A stretch of DNA of 32,006 bases from assembly GCF_028868675.1 (NCBI RefSeq), contig NZ_JAGWUA010000029.1, positions 1 to 32,006 of the forward strand, written 5' to 3'. The DNA is from Bradyrhizobium sp. (GTDB lineage Bacteria; Pseudomonadota; Alphaproteobacteria; Rhizobiales; Xanthobacteraceae). The translations under genes and the position numbers were made by a program. The notes under the pieces were generated by a model. It was not told where the DNA came from. It did no database searches and saw only the letters and a program-made list of their open reading frames with translations. Position 1 is the first letter of the stretch. Every line of letters begins with the position of its first letter. Shown piece after piece: positions 6,914 through 15,701 of this stretch.

Positions 6914-7776
6914 GTCTTCAACCCGAGAAAGTCGGCGCTGCGCGTCTTGACGTCAGCCTCGCGCATGACGCGGCCGGTCAATTCCGCTGACGCAAGCCTC
7001 TTGAGATCCTTCGGCGACGTCCCCTCGCGCAGTGCCTTCAGCGTCTCGTACACGGCTTGCGTGGCGGCCGCGATCGGGGCATGGCCTTGCAGGGCGATTC
7101 TCACGCGCTGTGAGGCCAGGTAATCGAGCGCGCTCAGCTCCTCCGGCGCGCCACCGAGCACGATCGGCAGCCGCGTGGCGCCGGAGATCGCCGCAAGCTC
7201 CGCGCGCGACTTGATGCCGGTGAAGAACAACGCATCGACGCCAATGGCCTCGTAGGCCTGCGCGCGGCGGATCGTGTCCTCGATCGAAGTGATCGAGGCT
7301 GCGCCGGTGCGGCCCATGATGACCAGCGACGGATCGCTGCGGCCGTCGAGCGCCGCCTTCATCTTGCCGACGCCTTCCTCCAGCGGGATGAGCTGCGTCC
7401 TCGCTTCCCCAAAGGCCTGTGGCAGCAGCGTGTCTTCGATGGTGAGGCCGGCCGCACCCGCCGCCCCCAGCTCCTGCACGGTGCGCCGGACGTTGAGCGC
7501 ATTGCCGTATCCATGGTCGGCATCGACCAGCACCGGCAGGCGGGAGGCGCGCGACATCCGCCGCATCTGCTCGGCGAGCTCGGTCAGTGTGATCAGTGCG
7601 ATGTCGGGATCGCCCAGCACGGCGAGCGAGGCGACCGAGCCGCCGAACATGCCGAGCGTGAAGCCGAGATCCTCGGCGATGCGAATCGAGATCGCGTCAT
7701 AGACCGAGCCTGGACGGATGCAGCCTTCGCCCCCGAGGATCGATCGCAATGCCTGGCGGCGGCTTCGAAAGGCCAT
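6910..7776 (-). CDS. Isocitrate lyase/PEP mutase-superfamily enzyme (oxaloacetate decarboxylase-like)
   Basis: A 288-residue TIM-barrel enzyme. Visible are the [18 protein letters not shown] opening, the metal-binding [19 protein letters not shown] and [14 protein letters not shown]. The KKCGH-type cysteine motif of true isocitrate lyase is absent. The best fit is the PA4872-type oxaloacetate decarboxylase branch, but 2,3-dimethylmalate lyase or phosphonopyruvate hydrolase activity cannot be excluded. The ATG at 7776 ([10 protein letters not shown]) is chosen because the upstream part of the open frame runs through an intergenic palindrome. It lies downstream of the carboxylase gene and is coupled to the acylphosphatase gene. 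Confidence 0.85.
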   Translation of the reverse strand: MAFRSRRQALRSILGGEGCIRPGSVYDAISIRIAEDLGFTLGMFGGSVASLAVLGDPDIALITLTELAEQMRRMSRASRLPVLVDADHGYGNALNVRRTVQELGAAGAAGLTIEDTLLPQAFGEARTQLIPLEEGVGKMKAALDGRSDPSLVIMGRTGAASITSIEDTIRRAQAYEAIGVDALFFTGIKSRAELAAISGATRLPIVLGGAPEELSALDYLASQRVRIALQGHAPIAAATQAVYETLKALREGTSPKDLKRLASAELTGRVMREADVKTRSADFLGLKT

Positions 7777-7820
7777 GATGCTCTCTCTTGAAGAGTCCGC
7801 GGCGGCCGACGCATTCTCGG

Positions 7821-7908
7821 CCGTCATTGCGAGGAGCGAAGCGACGAAGCAATCCAGACTAGTCCCGCGGAGGCAGGTTGGATTGCTTCGCTTCGCCCGC
7901 AATGACGG
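7821..7908. repeat. Dispersed palindromic intergenic repeat, copy A
   Basis: An 88-base imperfect palindrome bounded by CCGTCATTGCG (7821-7831) and its exact reverse complement CGCAATGACGG (7898-7908). Inner arms GAAGCAATCC and GGATTGCTTC also pair. It lies 27 bases past the carboxylase stop and before the next gene of the same strand. A second member of the same family is at 12921-13033. I take it to be a REP-like non-coding element. The inner part can be translated as an apparent peptide, which is not real coding. Confidence 0.8.
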
Positions 7909-7935
7909 TGCTTGCCGCACCGTTCGACTCCTACT

Positions 7936-9951
7936 TTACGCAAACTCCAGGATCAGCGCGTCGACCGCGAGCGTGGCGCCGGCGCTGGCGTGGATCTTCT
8001 TGACCGTGCCATCGCGCTCGGCGCGCAGCACGTTCTGCATCTTCATGGCCTCGACGACGGCGAGCGTCTCGCCGGCCTTGACCTCCTGACCTTCCGTCAC
8101 CGCGATCGAGACCACCAGGCCCGGCATCGGGCACAAGAGCTTCTTGCCGGTGTCGGATGCGGTTGCGATCGGCATCAGCCGCGCGGAGGCTGCTTCCGTC
8201 TCGGTGAAGACGTAGACCGGCACCTCGACGCCCTGATGGGCGAGCCGCACGCCGTTCGCGATCGGGCGGGCCTGCACCGCGATGAAATGGCCGTCGATGG
8301 TGCCCTGCCACACCGGATCGCCCGGCTTCCACGGCGATACCAGCAGGTGACTGGCGGCCACCCTGCCGTCGCCATCGGTGAAACGCACCGCGATCGCCTC
8401 GCCCTCGCGCGCAATCTCGAGTTGGATATCTTCGCGACCGAGCCAGACCGCGCGGCGGCGCTCACGCTGCACGACGCGGCCGCCGAGTTGGCCCGAGACC
8501 TGCCGTTTGCGCTCGCCCAGCACGTGATCGATGAAGGCGCCGACGGCGGCGATCCGCCGCGCCACCTCGCCCTCGGGCGTGCGCGGCGCGAAACCCTTGG
8601 GAAACTCCTCGGCGATGAAACCGGTCGACAGCCTGCCCTCGCGCCAGCGCGGATGGCTCATCAGCGCCGACAGGAACGGGATGTTGTGGCGGATGCCGTC
8701 GACGTAGAACGCGTCGAGCGCGGTCGCCTGTGCCTCGATCGCGGCAGCCCGCGACGGCGCATGGGTGACGAGCTTTGCGATCATCGGATCGTAATGGATC
8801 GAGATCTCGCCGCCCTCCTGCACGCCGGTGTCGTTGCGCACGGTGATGCCGTCCTTGCTGGCTTCCGCCGGCGGGCGGTACTTCACCAGCCGGCCGATCG
8901 AGGGCAGGAAGTTGCGGAAGGGATCCTCGGCGTAGAGGCGCGATTCCACCGCCCAGCCGGTCAGCGTGACGTCCTTCTGCGCGATCTTGAGCTTCTCGCC
9001 GGCGGCGACCCGGATCATCTGCTCGACGAGGTCGATGCCGGTGACAAGCTCGGTGACGGGATGCTCGACCTGCAGGCGGGTGTTCATTTCCAGGAAGTAG
9101 AAGCTCTTGTCCTGGCCGGCGACGAATTCGACGGTGCCGGCGGAGTCGTAGTTGACGGCCTTGGCCAGCGCGACCGCCTGCTCGCCCATCTTGCGCCTCG
9201 TGGTCTCGTCGAGGAGCGGTGACGGCGCCTCCTCGATGACCTTCTGGTTGCGGCGCTGAATCGAGCATTCGCGCTCGCCGAGATAGATCACGTTGCCATG
9301 CTTGTCGCCCAGCACCTGGATCTCGATGTGGCGGGGATCCACGATGAATTTTTCGACGAAGACGCGGTCGTCGCCGAACGAGGCCTTGGCCTCGGCCTTG
9401 GCGAGTCCAAAGCCTTCCTCCACCTCATTGGTCGAATAGGCGATGCGCATGCCCTTGCCGCCGCCGCCAGCGGAGGCCTTGATCATCACGGGATAGCCGA
9501 TCGCGTCGGCGATCTTGACCGCGTGGCGGGCGTCCTCGATCACGCCGAGGAAGCCGGGTACGGTCGAGACGTCGGCCTTGGCGGCGGCCTTCTTGGACTC
9601 GATCTTGTCGCCCATCGCCGCGATCGCGTCCGGATTGGGGCCGATGAAGACGACGCCGGCTTGCTTCAGCGCGCGCGGAAATGCCTCGCGCTCGGACAGG
9701 AAGCCGTAGCCGGGATGCACCGCTTCCGCGCCGGTCTGGCGGCAGGCCTCGACGATCTTGTCGATGACCAGATAGCTCTCGGCCGCGGCCGCCGGTCCGA
9801 TCAGGACCGCCTCGTCGGCCATCTCCACATGCAGGGCGTCGCGGTCAGCCTCGGAATAGACCGCAACCGTCTGAATTCCCATACGGCGGGCAGTCTTGAT
9901 GACCCGGCAGGCGATTTCGCCGCGATTGGCGATCAGAATTCGTTTGAACAT
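7936..9951 (-). CDS. pccA: Biotin-dependent acyl-CoA carboxylase alpha subunit (probably propionyl-CoA carboxylase)
   Basis: A 671-residue protein that carboxylates biotin with bicarbonate and ATP and carries it to the carboxyltransferase beta subunit. The biotin carboxylase domain covers about 1-450: ANRGEIACR at the start, ATP-binding GGGGKGM (162-168), ERECSIQRRNQK and EMNTRLQVEH (288-297). A linker domain of the type that binds the beta subunit follows. The C terminus is a biotinyl domain with EAMKM and biotinylated Lys637. Length and domain order fit PccA. Methylcrotonyl- or broad acyl-CoA carboxylase is possible, and the beta subunit gene is not here. The start at MFKRILIANRG is the family's usual one. 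Confidence 0.92.
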   Translation of the reverse strand: MFKRILIANRGEIACRVIKTARRMGIQTVAVYSEADRDALHVEMADEAVLIGPAAAAESYLVIDKIVEACRQTGAEAVHPGYGFLSEREAFPRALKQAGVVFIGPNPDAIAAMGDKIESKKAAAKADVSTVPGFLGVIEDARHAVKIADAIGYPVMIKASAGGGGKGMRIAYSTNEVEEGFGLAKAEAKASFGDDRVFVEKFIVDPRHIEIQVLGDKHGNVIYLGERECSIQRRNQKVIEEAPSPLLDETTRRKMGEQAVALAKAVNYDSAGTVEFVAGQDKSFYFLEMNTRLQVEHPVTELVTGIDLVEQMIRVAAGEKLKIAQKDVTLTGWAVESRLYAEDPFRNFLPSIGRLVKYRPPAEASKDGITVRNDTGVQEGGEISIHYDPMIAKLVTHAPSRAAAIEAQATALDAFYVDGIRHNIPFLSALMSHPRWREGRLSTGFIAEEFPKGFAPRTPEGEVARRIAAVGAFIDHVLGERKRQVSGQLGGRVVQRERRRAVWLGREDIQLEIAREGEAIAVRFTDGDGRVAASHLLVSPWKPGDPVWQGTIDGHFIAVQARPIANGVRLAHQGVEVPVYVFTETEAASARLMPIATASDTGKKLLCPMPGLVVSIAVTEGQEVKAGETLAVVEAMKMQNVLRAERDGTVKKIHASAGATLAVDALILEFA

Positions 9952-10412
9952 GCTTTTCTTGAATCTGGACCCTGGGCGGGACCCCTCCCCGGCCGTTGGG
10001 GCCGTTCGAGAGCGGTCATGATCCTGTCGTCGTACAGCAAAATGGGCCGGAGGCAACGGGCAAATCCGCCTCCTTGCTGGCGTACCAGACACCTAGGGGC
10101 GGCTCGGTGAGGCCGGCTGGCTCGCCGGCTTCGCCCCCGGTCCGCACCCAGAAGAGCCAGCTTGCCGGTCGCCGGCAGACGCGGAAACATAATTCTGCAG
10201 GCAGTCGAACGGCGCACGGCGTTGTCGGTCCTCACGCCCGATGCACCGTTCCCGCCAACGGAACAAATTGCGCGCGAACGACGTTGGCTTGCGCTTCTGC
10301 CATGCCCGCGAATGCCCTGTACGATCGTCCAGGACCGGCCGTCATCCGTGCGGCCATCTGCCCATCGAGCCATAGCCATCGTGCCACGTCTGTGTGAGTA
10401 TCGCTCCGGCAC
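9952..10412. other. Divergent intergenic region with an EcfG-like promoter
   Basis: About 460 bases between the divergent carboxylase and second hybrid kinase. Long open frames cross it on both strands, but they continue antisense through the kinase and have no protein-like features. The recognisable content is the EcfG-type promoter at 10260-10285. I see no RNA gene or repeat. Confidence 0.5.
10260..10285 (+). promoter_or_regulatory. Candidate EcfG (general stress response) promoter before the second hybrid kinase
   Basis: GGAAC at 10260-10264 and CGTT at 10282-10285 are separated by 17 bases, within the EcfG consensus spacing. The -10 box is about 127 bases before the kinase GTG, so the leader would be long. 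No other gene on this strand lies between. Confidence 0.5.
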
Positions 10413-12890
10413 GTGCAGGCACGCATCACAACGGTCGACCCCTTGAACGACCCGCTGCCCGAGACCGTCGCCGCCGAACGGCTGCGGCAACATCTGGAAG
10501 AGATCGCCCGCGAGCGCGACAACGCCTATCGCGCGCTGCAGGAACGCGAGGCCGAACTCGCGCGCATCCAGCGCATCGGCAGGGTCGGCGGCGTCGAGGT
10601 CGACTTCCGCGAAGGTTTCAAGAATCGCCGCTCCCCGGAATATCTGATCATCCACGGCCTGCCGCCGGAGGCGGCCAACGAGAGCCATGAGGACTGGGTC
10701 AGCCGGATTCATCCCGACGATCGCGCGACGACCGTCCGGCACTTCTTCGACGTCCTGGCGGGCACCAGCGAAGACTATGCGACCGAGTACCGCATCATCC
10801 GGCCGAGCGACGGCGACATGCGCTGGATCCGCGTCGTCGCCAAGATCGAGCGCGATGCCGACGGCCGCGCCATCCGCCTGGTCGGCGCCCATATCGACGT
10901 CACCGACCAGATGCTCGCCCGCGAGACGCTGCGCGAGAGCGAGGAGCGCTTCCACCTGATCGCCGACAGCGCTCCGGTGCCGATCTGGGTGACGAAGCTC
11001 GACCGCAAGCGCTCCTTCGCCAACCAGGCCTATCTCGACTTCCTCGGCCTGCCCTTCGAGGAGGCCATCGACTTCGATTGGCGCAAGGTGCTGCATCCGG
11101 ACGACCTGCCGCGCATCCTGCAGGAGCAGGTCGCAGGCGAATCCTCGCTCAAGCCCTTCGTGCTGGAGGCGCGCTACCGGCGCGCCGACGGGGAGTGGCG
11201 CTGGCTGCGCTCGGAATCGCAGCCGCGCTGGGACCCGACCGGCAAGCATATCGGCTTCATCGGGGTCGCCCACGACATCACCACCGCCAAGCAGGCCGAG
11301 ACCGAGCTGCGGGGGCTGAACGAGACGCTGGAGGAGCGTATCGCCCAGCGCACCGCCGAGCTCGAATCCAACGAGGCACGGCTGCGGGCGATCCTGGAGA
11401 CCAGCAACCAGTACCAGGGCCTGCTCGACCTCGAAGGCGAGCTGCTCTACGCCAACAAGACCGCGCTCGCCGGCATCCACGCCGAGCCGGCCGACGTGAT
11501 CGGCAAACCGTTCTGGGACACGCCGTGGTTCACCACCACCGAAGGCATGAGCGAGACGGTGCGTAGCGCCTTCGACACCGTGCTGAAGGGTGAGGCGGTA
11601 CGGATCGAGATGCATCTGCGGCTGCCGATCGGCGAGCGCCATTTCGATTTCAACATGCGCCCGGTGCTCGATCAGCACGGGCGGATCACCGGCGCGGTCC
11701 CCGAGGCCGTCGACATCACCGAGCGCCGCAGGGGCGAGGAAGCGCTGCGCCAGTCGCAGAAGATGGAGGCGATCGGGCAGCTCACCGGCGGCGTCGCCCA
11801 CGACTTCAACAACCTCCTGACCATCATCCGCTCGGCGACGGACTTCCTGCGCCGCCGCGACCTGCCGGAGGAGCGCCGCCGCCGCTATGTCGACGCGATC
11901 TCCGAAACGGTGGATCGCGCCTCGAAGCTCACGGCGCAGCTCCTGGCCTTCGCGCGCCGCCAGCCCTTGACGCCTCAGGTCTTCAACGTCGGCGCGCAGG
12001 TCGAGGGCGTGGCGCAACTCGTCCGGCCACTGGTCGGCGGCCGCATCGACATCGTGGTCGACGTCCACGATCCCGACTGCTTCACCATCGCCGACGTCGC
12101 GCAGTTCGAGACCGCGCTGATCAACCTCGCCATCAACGCGCGCGACGCGATGCAGGACGAGGGCCGGTTGACGATCGCGGTGCGGAAGGTCGAGGGCATC
12201 CCGGCATTTCGCGCACAGGCGGCCCGCAGCGGCGCCTTCGTCGCGATCTCGATCGCGGACACCGGCTGCGGCATCGCGCCGGAAAACCTTGATGCGATCT
12301 TCGAGCCGTTCTTCACCACCAAGGAGGTCGGCAAGGGCACGGGGCTCGGCCTCAGCCAGGCGTTCGGCTTTGCAAAGCAGTCCGAAGGCGACATCGCGGT
12401 GGCGAGCACGCTCGGACAGGGCACCACCTTCACCATCTACCTGCCGCAGGCGGTCAGCCCGACCGCCGAGACCGAAGCCAAGGCGACGGCCGGCGAGCAG
12501 GCCGCCACCGGGCGCGGCTATCGCGTGCTGGTGGTCGAGGACGACGACGAGGTCGGCCGCTTTTCGACTGAGCTGCTGGAGGATCTCGGCTACGTCGTGC
12601 GGCGCGTCGCCGATGCGAACGCGGCGCTGTCGATCCTGGGCGAGGACGAGTTCGCCGTCGATCTCGTGTTCTCCGACGTCATCATGCCCGGTATGAACGG
12701 CGTCGAGCTCGCCGGGATCCTCCGGGAGCGCTATCCGGGCCTGCCGGTGGTGCTGACCAGTGGCTACAGCAACGTGCTCGCCGAGAGCGCCCATCGCGGC
12801 TTCGAGCTGATCCAAAAGCCCTACTCCGTCGAATCGCTGTCGCGCATCCTGCGCAAGGCGATCACGGAGAAGCGATCCGCGGCGCGGTGA
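10413..12890 (+). CDS. Soluble multi-PAS hybrid sensor histidine kinase with receiver
   Basis: An 825-residue protein without membrane segments. An N-terminal helix (about 18-55) is followed by three PAS domains (about 55-168, 175-295, 320-438), each ending in a PAC-like DVTD/DIT segment. A coiled linker lies at about 295-320. Next are HisKA with His463 ([11 protein letters not shown]), HATPase with LAINARDAM (572-580), DTGCGIA (616-622), FEPFFTTK and GKGTGLGLS, and a receiver with acceptor Asp755 (FSDVIMPG) and Lys802. All catalytic residues are present. An in-frame stop at 10395 limits the start, leaving GTG at 10413 as the first usual start codon. Signal and output partner are unknown. Its core parallels the kinase at 5089. 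Confidence 0.92.
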   Translation: MQARITTVDPLNDPLPETVAAERLRQHLEEIARERDNAYRALQEREAELARIQRIGRVGGVEVDFREGFKNRRSPEYLIIHGLPPEAANESHEDWVSRIHPDDRATTVRHFFDVLAGTSEDYATEYRIIRPSDGDMRWIRVVAKIERDADGRAIRLVGAHIDVTDQMLARETLRESEERFHLIADSAPVPIWVTKLDRKRSFANQAYLDFLGLPFEEAIDFDWRKVLHPDDLPRILQEQVAGESSLKPFVLEARYRRADGEWRWLRSESQPRWDPTGKHIGFIGVAHDITTAKQAETELRGLNETLEERIAQRTAELESNEARLRAILETSNQYQGLLDLEGELLYANKTALAGIHAEPADVIGKPFWDTPWFTTTEGMSETVRSAFDTVLKGEAVRIEMHLRLPIGERHFDFNMRPVLDQHGRITGAVPEAVDITERRRGEEALRQSQKMEAIGQLTGGVAHDFNNLLTIIRSATDFLRRRDLPEERRRRYVDAISETVDRASKLTAQLLAFARRQPLTPQVFNVGAQVEGVAQLVRPLVGGRIDIVVDVHDPDCFTIADVAQFETALINLAINARDAMQDEGRLTIAVRKVEGIPAFRAQAARSGAFVAISIADTGCGIAPENLDAIFEPFFTTKEVGKGTGLGLSQAFGFAKQSEGDIAVASTLGQGTTFTIYLPQAVSPTAETEAKATAGEQAATGRGYRVLVVEDDDEVGRFSTELLEDLGYVVRRVADANAALSILGEDEFAVDLVFSDVIMPGMNGVELAGILRERYPGLPVVLTSGYSNVLAESAHRGFELIQKPYSVESLSRILRKAITEKRSAAR

Positions 12891-12920
12891 TTGAAACATT
12901 GGCGCGAACCTGCTTCAACG

Positions 12921-13033
12921 CCGTCATTGCGAGCGAAGCGAAGCAATCCAGATTGCGGAACGAACCTGGATTGCTTCGTTGCTTCGGCGCAAAATTGCTT
13001 CACAATTTTGTCGCGAGCTCCTCGCAATGTCGG
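12921..13033. repeat. Dispersed palindromic intergenic repeat, copy B
   Basis: Begins CCGTCATTGCGAG like the element at 7821 and ends CTCGCAATGTCGG, the reverse complement with one mismatch. Inner arms GAAGCAATCC and GGATTGCTTCG also pair. Near its right side it carries an extra small hairpin, AAAATTG (12991-12997) with CAATTTT (13003-13009), absent from copy A. It lies 30 bases after the second kinase and before the permease gene. Confidence 0.8.
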
Positions 13034-13062
13034 CGCTGGCGCGCCGTCGGTCATGAGCGACC

Positions 13063-13067
13063 AGGAG
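13063..13067 (+). promoter_or_regulatory. Ribosome-binding site that fixes a TTG start
   Basis: AGGAG lies seven bases before the TTG at 13075. A nearby ATG at 13054 is in another frame and reaches a stop after 12 codons, so it cannot start the permease. Confidence 0.7.
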
Positions 13068-13074
13068 ACCGATT

Positions 13075-14331
13075 TTGCCGATCGCGCATGACGCCGCCTT
13101 CGCCTGGAGCATCATCGTACTTGCGACTGCGGGCGTCATCATCAGGCCGTTTCGGCTGCCAGAGGCAATCTGGGCGCTGGCCGGGGCCGGCGCATTGGTC
13201 GCGTTCGGGCTATTGCCCTGGCGCGACGCGCTCGCGGGCATCGAGAAGGGCGTCGACGTCTATCTCTTCCTGATCGGCATGATGCTGATTGCCGAGCTCG
13301 CCCGGCTCGAAGGCCTGTTCGATTACCTGGCGGCGCTGGCGGTCGAGCACGCGCGCGGCTCGCCGCAGCGGCTGTTCCTGCTGATCTATCTCGTCGGCAC
13401 GCTGGTCACGGTGCTCTTGTCCAACGACGCCACCGCGATCATGCTGACACCCGCCGTCCATGCCGCGACCCGCGCCGCCGGCGCAAAGCCGCTGCCCTAT
13501 CTGTTCGTCTGCGCCTTCATCGCCAATGCCGCGAGTTTCGTGCTGCCGATCTCCAACCCCGCCAACCTCGTGGTGTTCGGCGCGCACATGCCGCAACTCG
13601 CCGACTGGCTGCGCCAGTTCGCGATGCCCTCGCTCGCCTCCATCGTTCTGACCTATCTCGTGCTGCGCCTCGCCCTGCACCGCGCGCTGAGCGAAGAGAC
13701 CATTGCCCGCCGCGTGCCGCACCGGAAACTCGGCCGCGGCGGCAAATTGACCGCGTGCGGCATCGCCGCAATCGGCGTCGTGCTGGTCACGGCCTCCGCG
13801 CTCGACCGTCCGCTCGGCCTGCCGACCTTCATCTGCGGCAGCGTCACGGCGGCGGCCGTGCTGCTGCTCAGCCGGCAATCGCCGTGGCCCGTGCTGAAGC
13901 ACGTGTCCTGGAGCGTGCTGCCGCTGGTCGGCGGCCTCTTCGTGATGGTGGAAGCCTTGGTGCGCACCGGCGTGATCGGCCGGCTCAGCGCGCTCCTGCA
14001 CGAGGCGGTCGCGCAATCCGTGCCCAGGGCGGCCTGGAGCGTCGGGATCGCCACGGCAATCGCCGACAACGTCGCCAACAATCTGCCCGTCGGGCTCGTC
14101 GCCGGCTCGGTCGCGGCCGCCGATCGCCTGCCAGCGCCGGTCGTCAGCGCCATCCTGATTGGCGTCGATCTCGGCCCGAACCTCTCGGTCACAGGCTCGC
14201 TCGCGACCATCTTGTGGCTGGTCGCGCTACGCCGCGAGCAGATCGAGGTCGGCGCCTGGACCTTCCTCAAGCTCGGCCTCTTGGTGACGCCGCCCGCCCT
14301 GGTCGCGACGCTGGCGGCGGCGATCTGGTAA
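13075..14331 (+). CDS. ArsB/SLC13-like anion permease
   Basis: A 418-residue polytopic membrane protein with about ten to twelve hydrophobic segments. The arrangement resembles the ArsB/NhaD (ion transporter) superfamily. The first half contains LSNDATAIMLTPAV and the second half DNVANNLPVGLVAG, the two related Asn-Asp/Asn-Asn re-entrant motifs of the fold. A segment with SFVLPISNPANLVVFG follows the first motif, as in arsenite permeases. Arsenite efflux is therefore plausible, but no arsR, arsC or arsH is nearby, so another anion is possible. It starts with TTG, supported by a strong ribosome-binding site. The chromate transporter follows after 67 bases on the same strand. Confidence 0.83.
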   Translation: MPIAHDAAFAWSIIVLATAGVIIRPFRLPEAIWALAGAGALVAFGLLPWRDALAGIEKGVDVYLFLIGMMLIAELARLEGLFDYLAALAVEHARGSPQRLFLLIYLVGTLVTVLLSNDATAIMLTPAVHAATRAAGAKPLPYLFVCAFIANAASFVLPISNPANLVVFGAHMPQLADWLRQFAMPSLASIVLTYLVLRLALHRALSEETIARRVPHRKLGRGGKLTACGIAAIGVVLVTASALDRPLGLPTFICGSVTAAAVLLLSRQSPWPVLKHVSWSVLPLVGGLFVMVEALVRTGVIGRLSALLHEAVAQSVPRAAWSVGIATAIADNVANNLPVGLVAGSVAAADRLPAPVVSAILIGVDLGPNLSVTGSLATILWLVALRREQIEVGAWTFLKLGLLVTPPALVATLAAAIW

Positions 14332-14398
14332 GGCGCCGCTGCGGCACGGCGTGCGCGCGGCGCTTGCAATCAATCCCCGTTCGCTTCATGCATCAACC

Positions 14399-15646
14399 AT
14401 GGATGCTGCACGGGACCAGCCACGCCCTGACACGGCCGCCACCGCGGCAGCGAGGCCAGCCTCGGTCGGCTCGCCACTCGAAGTGCTGCGCATCTTCCTC
14501 AAGCTCGGTGTGAGTTCGTTCGGCGGGCCGATCGCCCATATCGGCTACTTTCGCGACGAGTTCGTGGTGCGCCGGAAATGGCTTGACGAGCATGCCTATG
14601 CCGATCTGGTCGGCCTGTGCCAGTTCCTGCCTGGACCCGCCTCCAGCCAGGTCGGCTTCTCGATCGGGCTGATGCGGGCCGGGTATGCCGGCGCGCTCGC
14701 GGCCTGGGCCGGCTTCACCCTGCCCTCGGCCATGGCGCTCGTGCTGTTCGCCTATGGCGCCGGCGCGCTCGGCGGCCCGGTCGGCACCGGGCTGCTGCAT
14801 GGCCTGAAACTCACCGCGGTCGCCATCGTCGCACAGGCCGTCTGGGGCATGGCGCGCTCGCTGTGCCCGGACCGGGAGCGGGCCTCCATCGCCGTGGCCG
14901 CGACCCTGATCATCCTGTTCAGCACCTCGTCGGTTGCGCAGATCGGAGCGATCGTGCTGGGCGGCCTCGCCGGACTCTGGCTTTGCCGCGACGGGACGTC
15001 GGCCCTTGCGAGCCACGTCGCGATGCCGGTGAGCCGCAAGGCCGGCCTGGTCGCGCTGACCCTGTTCTTCGCCCTGCTCGCCGGGCTGCCCGTGCTGCGC
15101 GGCCTGACAGGATCGTCCGGCGTGGCGCTGTTCGAGGCGTTCTATCGCTCCGGCGCATTGGTGTTCGGCGGCGGCCATGTCGTGCTGCCCCTGCTGCGCG
15201 AGGCATTCGTCACGCCCGGCTGGCTGGGCGATGACGCGTTCCTGGCCGGCTATGGCGCGGCGCAGGCGGTGCCGGGCCCGCTCTTCACCTTTGCTGCCTA
15301 TCTCGGGACGGTCGTGACGCCGACGCCGCATGGCGTGGCGGGTGCCCTGCTCGGCCTTGTCGGCATCTTCCTGCCGGGGATGCTCGTGCTGCTCGGCATG
15401 CTGCCGTTCTGGAACTCCTTCCGCAAGCGCGCCGGCGCCCAGGCGATGATGCGCGGCGTCAACGCCGCGGTCGTCGGAGTATTGGGAGCAGCGCTCTACA
15501 ATCCGGTCTGGACCACGACGGTGAAGTCTCCTGGCGACTTCGGGATCGCACTGGTCGGCTTCGTGCTGCTGGCCGTCTGGCGCGCCCCGCCGCTCGCGGT
15601 CGTGACGTTCTGTGCATTGGCGGGCGTCGTCGTCGGGCTGCGCTGA
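14399..15646 (+). CDS. chrA: Chromate transporter, ChrA (two-domain CHR family)
   Basis: A 415-residue membrane protein made of two homologous CHR halves. The first half has FLKLGVSSFGGPIAHIGYFR and CQFLPGPASSQVGF. The second has FYRSGALVFGGGHVVLPLL and GAAQAVPGPLFTFAAYLG. Repeated FGGP/FGGG and PGP motifs define the long-chain CHR family, whose members expel chromate and confer resistance. The ATG at 14399 is preferred, although a GTG at 14351 is in frame. It follows the ArsB-like gene closely enough to share a transcript, making an oxyanion-efflux pair likely. A hairpin lies after the stop. Confidence 0.93.
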   Translation: MDAARDQPRPDTAATAAARPASVGSPLEVLRIFLKLGVSSFGGPIAHIGYFRDEFVVRRKWLDEHAYADLVGLCQFLPGPASSQVGFSIGLMRAGYAGALAAWAGFTLPSAMALVLFAYGAGALGGPVGTGLLHGLKLTAVAIVAQAVWGMARSLCPDRERASIAVAATLIILFSTSSVAQIGAIVLGGLAGLWLCRDGTSALASHVAMPVSRKAGLVALTLFFALLAGLPVLRGLTGSSGVALFEAFYRSGALVFGGGHVVLPLLREAFVTPGWLGDDAFLAGYGAAQAVPGPLFTFAAYLGTVVTPTPHGVAGALLGLVGIFLPGMLVLLGMLPFWNSFRKRAGAQAMMRGVNAAVVGVLGAALYNPVWTTTVKSPGDFGIALVGFVLLAVWRAPPLAVVTFCALAGVVVGLR

Positions 15647-15666
15647 GCGGAAACTCACCGCGCCTT

Positions 15667-15685
15667 GAGCCCTTGCGACGGGCTC
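15667..15685. terminator. Hairpin between convergent chrA and the DUF2380 gene
   Basis: GAGCCC (15667-15672) pairs with GGGCTC (15680-15685) around a seven-base loop, 20 bases after chrA and 16 bases after the DUF2380 stop. No T run on either strand. Its position between converging genes suggests a bidirectional terminator. Confidence 0.5.
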
Positions 15686-15701
15686 TCGACCAGGCGAGCG
15701 G

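Noticed and set aside
7777..7920. A 48-residue N-terminal extension of the PEP-mutase-fold enzyme
   Set aside because: The extension is translated palindromic repeat sequence and does not match the enzyme family; the ATG at 7776 fits the usual N terminus.
9933..12899. A very long minus-strand open frame (about 988 codons) opposite the second hybrid kinase
   Set aside because: It mirrors the kinase codon pattern, shows low-complexity His/Arg/Asp/Gly-rich sequence and no domain, and the plus-strand kinase has all catalytic motifs. High GC content explains it.
12957..12980. GGAAC-N15-CGTT resembling an EcfG promoter ahead of the ArsB-like gene
   Set aside because: Spacing is one base short of consensus, and the motif arises inside the dispersed palindromic repeat.
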